Positions 17,058 through 23,479 of a stretch of 64,000 bases of DNA are shown one piece after another. The stretch is from UBA11606 sp964513285. Its GTDB lineage: Bacteria; Actinomycetota; Acidimicrobiia; Acidimicrobiales; Aldehydirespiratoraceae. The translations under genes and the position numbers were made by a program. Each line of letters begins with the position of its first letter. Position 1 is the first letter of the stretch. The DNA is taken from NCBI GenBank assembly GCA_964513285.1, contig CAZEML010000001.1, positions 28,303 to 92,302 on the forward strand, given 5' to 3'. Below the pieces are notes generated by a model. The model ran no database searches, was not told where the DNA came from, and saw only the letters and a program-made list of their open reading frames with translations.

Positions 17058-17813
17058 TCAGCCGGGGATCTCGAGGTACTCGTCGACGACCGCTTGACCC
17101 GACAGGGCCGCGATCTCCGCCATCACCTCGTCGGTCAACACCTGCTTCGTCGCCGCGTTACGGGGGCGACCGAGGTAGCGGCCGAGGCCGATCGGCGAGC
17201 CGACCCGGATGATGATCCGGCCCTTGTGAACAGGAAGCTTGTTGCCGACCGGCATGGCGGCCGCGCTCCCGATGATGCCGACCGGGATGATCGGGGCACC
17301 GGTGCGGAGGGCGAGGTGAGCAGCGCCGACATGCCCTCGGTGGAGATACCCGCTTCGCGAGCGCGAACCCTCGGGGAAGATGCCGACGAGCTCGCCGGCT
17401 TCCAGGCGCTCCTGCGCGACCCTCAAGCTCCAGGCCACGCTGCGTCCCGTCCGGTCGACCGGGATCATGCCCACGCGAGGGAACACGGTGCGCGTCACTC
17501 GGTCACGGAGATACTCGGCCTTGCCGAGGAAGGTCACGGGGCGGCCCAGCTCGGTCATCAGCAGCGGCGAGTCGATGAACGAGAGATGGTTCGCTGCGAT
17601 GATCGCGGGGCCGTCGGTCGGCACGTTCACTCGTCCGACGACGTCGATGTCGAGCCAACGGTTGCGGATCGGGGCGGTCGCCACCCGCAGGCCGCGGGCC
17701 CACGAGCCGATCACGGCCGGGTCGATCCGGGTCGGGTCGGTCGTATTGGTGGCCCCCACCTCGGTGGCGTCGATCGTGGGGGGATTCGCTGCGGCATCGA
17801 TGGTGGGGGCCAT
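17058..17813 (-). CDS. 1-acyl-sn-glycerol-3-phosphate acyltransferase family protein (PlsC-like)
   Basis: 251 residues, about the family length. The acyltransferase core shows motif I NHLSFIDSP (His-x4-Asp), GMIPVDRTGRS, motif III FPEGSRSRSGYLHRGHVG and motif IV PIIPVGIIGS. The enzyme would transfer an acyl chain to lysophosphatidate or a related acceptor at the cytoplasmic membrane in phospholipid synthesis. About 50 residues of low-complexity Thr/Ala-rich sequence precede the domain, so the true start may be internal; the longest frame (ATG 17813) is given. It is convergent with the surface-protein gene, 1 base apart. Confidence 0.88.
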   Translation of the reverse strand: MAPTIDAAANPPTIDATEVGATNTTDPTRIDPAVIGSWARGLRVATAPIRNRWLDIDVVGRVNVPTDGPAIIAANHLSFIDSPLLMTELGRPVTFLGKAEYLRDRVTRTVFPRVGMIPVDRTGRSVAWSLRVAQERLEAGELVGIFPEGSRSRSGYLHRGHVGAAHLALRTGAPIIPVGIIGSAAAMPVGNKLPVHKGRIIIRVGSPIGLGRYLGRPRNAATKQVLTDEVMAEIAALSGQAVVDEYLEIPG

Positions 17814-17879
17814 GACGGAGACGGTACGAAACGGTCGCGAACGCCTCGTGTGGCGACTGTGAACCCCGCGTTACGTGCC

Positions 17880-17888
17880 TGTGGATAA
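17880..17888 (-). promoter_or_regulatory. Perfect consensus DnaA box (isolated)
   Basis: TTATCCACA on the minus strand, matching the classical 9-mer exactly, in the gap between the acyltransferase and PH-like genes about 30 kb from dnaA. A single perfect box can occur by chance in 64 kb, so its function is uncertain. Confidence 0.35.
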
Positions 17889-17902
17889 CCGTCACGTCGC
17901 GG

Positions 17903-18370
17903 TCAGGTACCCCCGGGCGCCGGCCCTTCTCGTCCGAGGATCTTCCCGATGTCCCGTGCCAGCTCGATCGTCTCCTGCGCGTCCCCGAGGGGCGGGGTCC
18001 CCAACGGGTCGAGCATCACCGTCTTCCCATCGGCCAACCGGAGCGCGGGAATGGAGCGGCCGCGTGCGGTCCGCTGCGCGACGCCGATGTGGGCGATGTC
18101 TGCCGACGCAATCCGGTCGACTCGCAAGAGCGACCGTCGGATCTCGACACCATCAGCATCGACTCGGACGCTGGGCACGAGGTACAAGGTGGACGCGGCG
18201 ATGCCGAGCACCCACACGGCGATGGTTGCCAGCGGCGAGGTCGAGTCGTCCGACAACCAGACGACGCTCGCTCCACTGATGATGATGGCGACGCCGCCGA
18301 ACGCGATCACTGGGCCGATCCGCCCATGCCTGACCCCTTCGAGCAACGGGCGCTCCCGCCGAGCGAGCAT
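17903..18370 (-). CDS. Small membrane protein with PH-like domain
   Basis: 155 residues from ATG 18370. The start is chosen because it forms an ATGA overlap with the stop of the upstream gene; the longer frame back to 18625 runs through that gene's coding sequence. Two hydrophobic segments (GPVIAFGGVAIIISGASVVW and TIAVWVLGIAASTLYLV) are followed by a beta-rich tail (VRVDADGVEIRRSLLRVDRI through GKTVMLDPLG) like bacterial PH domains of membrane proteins. No enzymatic motif is visible. Translational coupling suggests joint expression with the probable hotdog protein before it. Confidence 0.7.
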   Translation of the reverse strand: MLARRERPLLEGVRHGRIGPVIAFGGVAIIISGASVVWLSDDSTSPLATIAVWVLGIAASTLYLVPSVRVDADGVEIRRSLLRVDRIASADIAHIGVAQRTARGRSIPALRLADGKTVMLDPLGTPPLGDAQETIELARDIGKILGREGPAPGGT

Positions 18371-19080
18371 CAGGCCTCCCGTGCGCGGAGACGAACGATC
18401 GCCTCGTGTTCCACCGCGCAGACGACACGATCGTCGACCGTCATCCGCATGTCGACGACTGCTCGCTCCCCCGACCGGGTGTCGAAGCGATCGATCTCCC
18501 AGGACTCGACCACCACGGTCGCACCCGGCGCGACGGCACCGAGGTGACGGATCCGGCTCCGGGTGTGCACCCACGCACCGTCGATCAGTTGGGTGGCGAA
18601 GACCCGGTTGGCGAGCGAGGGCCACACCGACGGGTGCACGAGATCGTCCTCGGGATACAGCGACAGATCCTCACCAGCGCGGGCCGCGTAGCCCACCCAG
18701 CGGTCGCTGAGCTCGACGACGAGCGGCTCGAGTCGGTCCCCCGACGGCTCGCCCGGCTCGACCACGGTTCGCTCCGGCACGAGGCGGGCGCACAGACGGT
18801 CGCCGACCGTGGCCGTCACCTCGTCGGGCCCGCCCGAGACGACGACGGGTTCGTCGGCCAGGACCGGCCCGCGGAACCAGACCTCGTGGCCGCCGTTGGT
18901 GACCCAGTCACGACCCCACGCCGCCGCGACAGGGCGGGTCAGATAGGCGAAGACGGTCGTGCCGGCCACGACCGCACCCGCATAGCCGGCCGCCAGGCCA
19001 CCCTCGACGGTGTGGACCGGATTGTCGGCATGTTCGGGCAGGTTGACCGCTGCGATCGACCAGCTCGGGAAGGACTCCAT
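18370..19080 (-). CDS. Probable hotdog-fold (MaoC/thioesterase-like) protein
   Basis: 236 residues from ATG 19080. The chain reads as two roughly equal halves with hotdog-like character. The first has PVHTVEGGLAAGYAGAVVAG followed by a beta stretch with VWFRGPVLADEPVVV, and the second has HPSVWPSLANRVFATQLIDG followed by HTRSRIRHLGAVAPGATVVV. Such a double hotdog is typical of acyl-CoA hydratases and dehydratases, but the catalytic Asp-His pair cannot be confidently placed. Earlier in-frame GTG codons exist, so the start is not certain. Its stop overlaps the start of the PH-like gene (ATGA). Confidence 0.6.
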   Translation of the reverse strand: MESFPSWSIAAVNLPEHADNPVHTVEGGLAAGYAGAVVAGTTVFAYLTRPVAAAWGRDWVTNGGHEVWFRGPVLADEPVVVSGGPDEVTATVGDRLCARLVPERTVVEPGEPSGDRLEPLVVELSDRWVGYAARAGEDLSLYPEDDLVHPSVWPSLANRVFATQLIDGAWVHTRSRIRHLGAVAPGATVVVESWEIDRFDTRSGERAVVDMRMTVDDRVVCAVEHEAIVRLRAREA

Positions 19081-19155
19081 CCCGTCATGGTGGCCGACGC
19101 AGCCGACGCGCGGAAACCGCTGTGATCGTCGGGGACCAGCCGTAGCCTCCGAGCG

Positions 19156-19857
19156 GTGACCGACTTCTCGTTCGATCGGCGAGCGTTCTGGACGGGGTTC
19201 CGCGACGTGATGCCGATCGCGGTGCCCGGCATCCCGTTCGGCTTCGTGCTGGGTGTGGTCATCGCCGACTCCGGGCTCGATCAGCTCGCCGCGTGGGCGT
19301 CCTCGCCGATCATTGCAGCCGGCGCCGCCCAGCTGGCCGCCATCGAACTCCTCGCCGAGTCCGCCAGCGCCGCCGTCGTGCTGGTGACGGTGGCCTTCAT
19401 CAACTCGCGCCACCTGATGTACTCCGCCGCCCTTCGGCCGAAGTTCGCCGGGTTCCCTGGCTGGTTCCGGGTGGTCGGTCCGTACATCCTTCTCGACCAG
19501 TCGTTCGCCCTCGCCATCGCGCAGCCCGACGACCTCGACGACCGCACCCGCATGTGGCACTTCCTCGGGTCGGGCACGTTCCTGTGGGTGATGTGGATGT
19601 GCGCGACCTTGACCGGCGTTCTCGTCGGTGACGTCACCGAACCGGAGTGGCAACTCGGGTTCGCGGTGCCGATCCTCTTCGGCGGCTTGATGATCTTGTC
19701 GATCACCAACCGGGCCGGGGTCGTCGCCGCGGCGGTCGGCGCGATCGTCTCGGTGCTCGGCGCCGACCTGCCGCAGGGGTCGGGCGTGCTGCTCGCCATC
19801 GTGTTGGGCGTGGCGGCCGGTGGCTTCATCGAGTCGCGATCGGAGGTCGCGGCATGA
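19156..19857 (+). CDS. azlC: AzlC family branched-chain amino acid exporter, large subunit
   Basis: 233 residues from GTG 19156. The protein is hydrophobic, with about five to six membrane segments. The family hallmarks are FRDVMPIAVPGIPFGFVLG near the N-terminus, AAGAAQLAAIELL and VAFINSRHLMYSAALRP, the most conserved AzlC block. AzlC works with the small partner AzlD encoded by the next, ATGA-overlapping gene to export branched-chain amino acids or analogues such as azaleucine. No regulator is adjacent, and the actual substrate here is inferred only from the family. Confidence 0.93.
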   Translation: MTDFSFDRRAFWTGFRDVMPIAVPGIPFGFVLGVVIADSGLDQLAAWASSPIIAAGAAQLAAIELLAESASAAVVLVTVAFINSRHLMYSAALRPKFAGFPGWFRVVGPYILLDQSFALAIAQPDDLDDRTRMWHFLGSGTFLWVMWMCATLTGVLVGDVTEPEWQLGFAVPILFGGLMILSITNRAGVVAAAVGAIVSVLGADLPQGSGVLLAIVLGVAAGGFIESRSEVAA

Positions 19858-20168
19858 ACCTGTGGCTCACGATCATCGCGGCCGGCGTCATCACCTACCT
19901 CACCCGTGCGTCGTTCATCGCCGCAGGTGACCGCGTCACCCTGCCGCCGCGGGTCGAACAGGCCCTCAAGTACGTGGGGCCCGCGTCGTTTGCCGCCATC
20001 GCCGCCCCGGCGGTGCTCGGCGGCGATCAGTTCGCCGAGTTCGGCGACGACGTTCCCCGCCTGATCGCGGTGCTCGTCGCGGGGACGGTGATCTGGCGGA
20101 CTCGTAATGTGCCCGCGAGCCTCGTGGTGGGTATGAGCACGCTGTGGTTGATCCTCTGGGTCAGCTGA
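19854..20168 (+). CDS. azlD: AzlD family branched-chain amino acid exporter, small subunit
   Basis: 104 residues from ATG 19854, overlapping the azlC stop by four bases, which fixes the start within a longer open frame. About four hydrophobic segments and the typical AzlD features TYLTRASFI, ALKYVGPASFAAIAAPAV and a C-terminal PASLVVGMSTLWLI. It is needed with AzlC for transport activity. The 3' end overlaps the convergent SnoaL-like gene by 8 bases. Confidence 0.92.
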   Translation: MNLWLTIIAAGVITYLTRASFIAAGDRVTLPPRVEQALKYVGPASFAAIAAPAVLGGDQFAEFGDDVPRLIAVLVAGTVIWRTRNVPASLVVGMSTLWLILWVS

Positions 20169-20646
20169 ACTCGCCCATCTTGAGGTGCACGCCCTCGATC
20201 GAGGCCTGCGGATGCATCTCCTCGAAGGTGCGGGTGTAGCCGGTGTGGGACAGCTTCCATCCCTCGTCGGTCTTCACGTACCGGTCTTCGTAGAACGCGG
20301 CGCCGCGGAGGTTGACGCCGAAGTCGGTGATGATCACCTGATCCTCGAGCTTCCAGATGCCGGTGGCCGTGCCGTCGTCGTAGACGTCGATCTCGGGGTG
20401 GTGACACGCATGGCTCGACAAGAACTGGTCGCGGCCCATGTTCTCGTGCAGGAAGGCGACGATGCCGGCGAGGTCGTCGAAGCTGTAGTCACCGTCGGAG
20501 TACGCCGCCGTGCAGTCGTTGGTCATCACCGTGTGGAGATCGTCGAAGCGGTGTTGGTCGACGAGGCGCAGGTAGGCGTACTTGCAGCGCTTGATCAGCT
20601 CGAGTTCGACGAGCAGGTCGGGCGTGACGGGCAGCTTCTCGGCCAT
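20161..20646 (-). CDS. SnoaL-like / NTF2-fold protein
   Basis: 161 residues from ATG 20646 (MAEKLPVTPD). The frame continues upstream to 20730, but that part overlaps the P450 gene and looks unconserved. The fold signature is VELELIKRCKYAYLRLVDQH followed by a beta-rich cone ending in GWKLSHTGYTRTFEEM. These proteins act as isomerases, cyclases or dehydratases or simply bind small molecules. The position 13 bases after the P450 gene on the same strand suggests they act in one pathway, but the substrate is unknown. Confidence 0.8.
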   Translation of the reverse strand: MAEKLPVTPDLLVELELIKRCKYAYLRLVDQHRFDDLHTVMTNDCTAAYSDGDYSFDDLAGIVAFLHENMGRDQFLSSHACHHPEIDVYDDGTATGIWKLEDQVIITDFGVNLRGAAFYEDRYVKTDEGWKLSHTGYTRTFEEMHPQASIEGVHLKMGEFS

Positions 20647-20659
20647 GCCCCATGCTGGC

Positions 20660-21844
20660 TCACGCCGTGAACGGAAGCGATTCGTAGCGCCGGACGAACC
20701 CGCCCGGCGCGAACCGCCCGGCGGCCGCATCGACCTCGAAGTCGGGGAAGCGCTCGAGCATCCGGGCGAGGGCGACCCGTCCTTGGAGCCGGGCCGCCGC
20801 CGCGCCGAGACAGTGATGGGCGCCGTATCCCAGGCTCAGCATCTTGTCGATGTCGCGGCGAACGTCGAGCTGCGCCGCGTCGTCGCCGAACTCCCGCTCG
20901 TCGCGGTTCGCCGAGCCGTAGAGGAGCAACACCTTCTCGCCGGCCGGAACCACGACGTCGCCGATCTCGACATCGCTGGTGGTGGTTCGGGCGAGGTTCT
21001 GCACCGGCGAGGTCAGCCGGAGGAGCTCTTCGACCGCTGCCGCCATGCGCGACGGTTCGTCGAGCAGGACCTGCCGCTGATCTCGGTGGGCGGTGAGCAA
21101 CTCCGCCGACCCACCGAGCAGCCCGGTCATGGTGTCGTTGCCGCCGGTGACCATCGTGAAGACGAACCCGACGACCCACCCGGCCGAGACGACGTCCTCC
21201 CCCACCTCGACCAGATCGGTGATGAGGTCCTCGCCGGGCTCGGTCTTCTTGAGCTCCATCAGTTCGGCGGCGAACCCCAGCAGCGCCATCGTTGCGTCCA
21301 TCGCCGACTCGAACGACCCTTCGGCGTTGGCGGCGACGATCGCGTTGGTCCACTCGTCGAAGCTCGACCGGGTCTCGACCGGGACCCCGAGATAGTGGGC
21401 GACGACGAACGACGGCAACGGCTTGAACAGCAGCTCGACGATGTCGACAGCCCCGCCGGAGTCCTCGACCCGATCGAGGCGCTCGTCGACGAACGCTCGC
21501 ACGGCGTCCTCGATCAGATGCACGCGCCGGGGAGTCATCTGTTTGCCGACCAGGCGCCGCATCGCGGTGTGGTCGGGCGGGTCCATCATCACGATCGGCT
21601 GTTGGCCGTCCTCGAACATCGCCATCGCGTCGGCGTTCGGTGTGAGCCCCTGGGCCGACGAGAACGTGTCGGTGTCGCGGACGGCCGCGAACACGTCGGC
21701 GAACCGCGACAGCACGTAGAAGTCGGTGTTGTCGCCGGCGGCCGGCACGAAGTGCACCGGTGACTCGTCACGCAGACGCCGATAGTCCCCCCATGGCGAT
21801 CGCCACGCCTCGCCACCCCGGAGCTCGAACGCGATGTCGTTCAT
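20660..21844 (-). CDS. Cytochrome P450 monooxygenase
   Basis: 394 residues from ATG 21844 (MNDIAFELRGG); an alternative ATG lies 12 codons upstream. The length is that of soluble bacterial class I P450s. The I-helix oxygen-activation region reads TGGNDTMTG, the K-helix ExxR is in VEELLRLTS, and the heme loop GYGAHHCLGAAAAR carries the proximal Cys. The enzyme would hydroxylate a hydrophobic substrate using electrons from a ferredoxin and reductase encoded elsewhere. Aromatic/lipid-type neighbours are suggestive, but no substrate can be named. A 10-bp hairpin separates it from the upstream peroxidase gene. Confidence 0.95.
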   Translation of the reverse strand: MNDIAFELRGGEAWRSPWGDYRRLRDESPVHFVPAAGDNTDFYVLSRFADVFAAVRDTDTFSSAQGLTPNADAMAMFEDGQQPIVMMDPPDHTAMRRLVGKQMTPRRVHLIEDAVRAFVDERLDRVEDSGGAVDIVELLFKPLPSFVVAHYLGVPVETRSSFDEWTNAIVAANAEGSFESAMDATMALLGFAAELMELKKTEPGEDLITDLVEVGEDVVSAGWVVGFVFTMVTGGNDTMTGLLGGSAELLTAHRDQRQVLLDEPSRMAAAVEELLRLTSPVQNLARTTTSDVEIGDVVVPAGEKVLLLYGSANRDEREFGDDAAQLDVRRDIDKMLSLGYGAHHCLGAAAARLQGRVALARMLERFPDFEVDAAAGRFAPGGFVRRYESLPFTA

Positions 21845-21899
21845 GGCCCGAGTTGACCGGCTCCGCCGCCGCTCGGTCAATTCGATCCCGAGCGCGGCA

Positions 21900-21923
21900 C
21901 GGGCCGGGATCGCTCCCGGCCCG
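21900..21923 (-). terminator. Strong stem-loop between glutathione peroxidase and P450 genes
   Basis: Perfect 10-bp inverted repeat (cgggccggga / tcccggcccg) with a tcgc tetraloop, 21 bases after the peroxidase stop on the minus strand. No T-run follows, so it may terminate weakly, act bidirectionally or protect the RNA. Confidence 0.6.
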
Positions 21924-21944
21924 CGACACTCGTCTTCGAGAGAC

Positions 21945-22421
21945 TCAGCCCAGCAGGTCGCCGAGCTGCTCCGCGATTTCTTCGGGCGTGATCATCGGGT
22001 TGAACCGGGCCACGACCTCACCGCTCGAGTTCACGAGGAACTTCTCGAAGTTCCAGGTGATGTCGTTGGTCTCGCCGTCACCGGGCTGCTCGCTGCGGAG
22101 CCACTGGTAGAGCTCGGCCGCCTCGTCGCCGTTGACGTCGATCTTGGCGAACATCGGGAAGTCGATGTTGTAGTTGTCGGTGACGAAGGCCCGGATCTCT
22201 TCAGCGGAGCCGGGTTCCTGGCCGCCGAACTGGTTGCACGGGAAGCCCAGGACGCGGACCCCGTTGTCGTCGTGATGAAGCGTACGCAGACCTGCGTACT
22301 GAGGCGTGAGGCCTCAAGCGGAAGCGACGTTGACGACGAGACAGGCCTGGTCGGCGAAGTCCGAGAAGGACACCTGCTCACCCTCAAGCGACGCCATGGT
22401 GAAGTCATGGAATCGGCTCAT
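21945..22421 (-). CDS. Glutathione peroxidase, probable selenoprotein with in-frame UGA at catalytic residue 36
   Basis: 158 residues from ATG 22421 when the TGA at 22316-22314 is read as selenocysteine. The chain is a complete, ungapped glutathione peroxidase: LVVNVASA-Sec-GLTPQYAGL at the catalytic site, then LGFPCNQFGGQEPG with the conserved Gln, and DITWNFEKFLV with the Trp-Asn pair. Residue 36 is where the family has Cys or Sec. Read conventionally the gene breaks into a 35-residue stub and an unstarted remainder, yet coding character is uniform on both sides of the TGA. Directly downstream lies a hairpin with the apical sequence GCAGGTCTGC, as in the E. coli fdhF SECIS. The enzyme reduces hydroperoxides with thiols such as thioredoxin or glutathione-type donors. 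It lies 21 bases after the dioxygenase gene in one transcription unit. No selA, selB, selC or selD lies in this window. Confidence 0.85.
22282..22316 (-). promoter_or_regulatory. SECIS-like element: UGA codon plus two adjacent hairpins
   Basis: On the minus strand the UGA begins a first hairpin, TGAGGC-CTCAC-GCCTCA (22316-22300). It is immediately followed by a second, GTACGCA-GGTC-TGCGTAC (22299-22282), a perfect 7-bp stem. The second carries AGGTCT at its tip, identical to the SelB-binding loop of the E. coli formate dehydrogenase SECIS. The GGTC begins 21 bases after the UGA, against 18 in fdhF as recalled. There is no obvious bulged U in the upper stem. SelB binding is inferred, not shown. 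Confidence 0.75.
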
Positions 22422-22442
22422 GGCCGAGGATGGTAGCGCGGG

Positions 22443-23477
22443 CTACGCCTTGGTCCGGCGGGCGGACCAATGGGCGGTGGCACCGGCGGCCTGGAAGCGC
22501 TCCGGACGGTCTTCGGGGCCGAGGATCTCGGTCGCCAGCCACAACCGCTTCAACCACCGGACCCGGCCTGAGTCGGTGTCGTCGACGTAGGGCTTGCGGC
22601 CGTGCAGCACGTGGTAGTTGTTCACGAACTGCATGTCGCCGGCGTCGAAGGTCATCTCGACCCAGTGATCGGGATCGTCGACGAGGGCGGAGTAGGCCTT
22701 CATCGCCGCCCGCTGGGTCTCGGTGAGTCGAGGGGCCTCTTCGTGGCGCTGCGACGCGAGGATGAACTGCGGGATGTAGCGCACGAAGAGGCGACCGTCC
22801 TGCCGGCTGAACGCGGGCACGTGGTAGTACGGCTTGCCGTCCTTGGCCTGCTCGCCGCGGAAGTCGTACGGGAGTCCCTCATAGAGCGCGCCGGCGAGTT
22901 CGGGATCGGACTCGACGAGCAGGTTGTGGCAGAGCAAGGCGTTGGAGATCAGGCTCTCGCCACCGGACACACCCGGATCGAGGCACAGCAGCCCGACCAG
23001 ATCCGAGCCGTCGGAGTGGAAGCCGAGTCCGGCGCCACCGATCTCGTTGCCGCGGGCGGTCGGGTCGTCGATCGACTTGCCCTGATCCTTCACGTCGCCG
23101 AGGAGATGCCCCTTGGCGTTCTGGGGCCACGGCACGCCGAGGTGCAGCCCGACGCCCCAGTAGATCCAGGACGAGTCCTCGGGGCCGAGCCGGTCGACGG
23201 GCAGGCCCGAGATCCGTTGAAAGCCGCGGCCGTTGATCAGTTCCTGCGCGATGCCGTCGAGGACCGGCACGAGCGTGTCGAGCGGGAAGTGTTCCTTGTC
23301 GACGTCGAGCACCTCGTCGGTGTGGGCGCGGGCGACGGCGAGCGCCGCCTCGAGCTCGGCGATCTCGGCGTCGGTCAGACGATGGGTCCAGACCTCGGGG
23401 TCGACGACGTCGGCCGCTCGCCATTCGGCGTGGCGTTCGAGCGGGTTGACCTCGGCGGCGCTGAGGGCGGTGGCCAT
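22443..23477 (-). CDS. TauD/TfdA-family Fe(II)/2-oxoglutarate-dependent dioxygenase
   Basis: 344 residues from ATG 23477. The jelly-roll dioxygenase shows the iron motif FHSDGSD (His-x-Asp), the distal His in NNYHVLHGRKPY and an Arg shortly after (RVRWLKRLWL) that would bind the 2-oxoglutarate carboxylate. The N-terminal part with EVWTHRLTDAEIAELEAAL and FQRISGLPVDRLG is that of the clavaminate-synthase-like or TfdA group. The enzyme would hydroxylate or oxidatively cleave a small organic acid. It starts 3 bases after the stop of the amidohydrolase/deacylase gene, so the two are translationally linked and may act on the same compound. A longer frame back to 23768 overlaps that gene and is not used. 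Confidence 0.9.
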   Translation of the reverse strand: MATALSAAEVNPLERHAEWRAADVVDPEVWTHRLTDAEIAELEAALAVARAHTDEVLDVDKEHFPLDTLVPVLDGIAQELINGRGFQRISGLPVDRLGPEDSSWIYWGVGLHLGVPWPQNAKGHLLGDVKDQGKSIDDPTARGNEIGGAGLGFHSDGSDLVGLLCLDPGVSGGESLISNALLCHNLLVESDPELAGALYEGLPYDFRGEQAKDGKPYYHVPAFSRQDGRLFVRYIPQFILASQRHEEAPRLTETQRAAMKAYSALVDDPDHWVEMTFDAGDMQFVNNYHVLHGRKPYVDDTDSGRVRWLKRLWLATEILGPEDRPERFQAAGATAHWSARRTKA

Positions 23478-23479
23478 GT

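Noticed and set aside
17903..18625. 240-residue version of the PH-like protein
   Set aside because: The extra N-terminal 85 residues run through the upstream gene in another frame and are Arg/Gly-rich; the ATGA overlap start is preferred.
21945..22421. Glutathione peroxidase as a pseudogene broken by TGA
   Set aside because: Coding character and all family motifs continue in the same frame on both sides, the stop is exactly at the catalytic residue, and a SECIS-type hairpin follows. Selenocysteine is the simpler reading.
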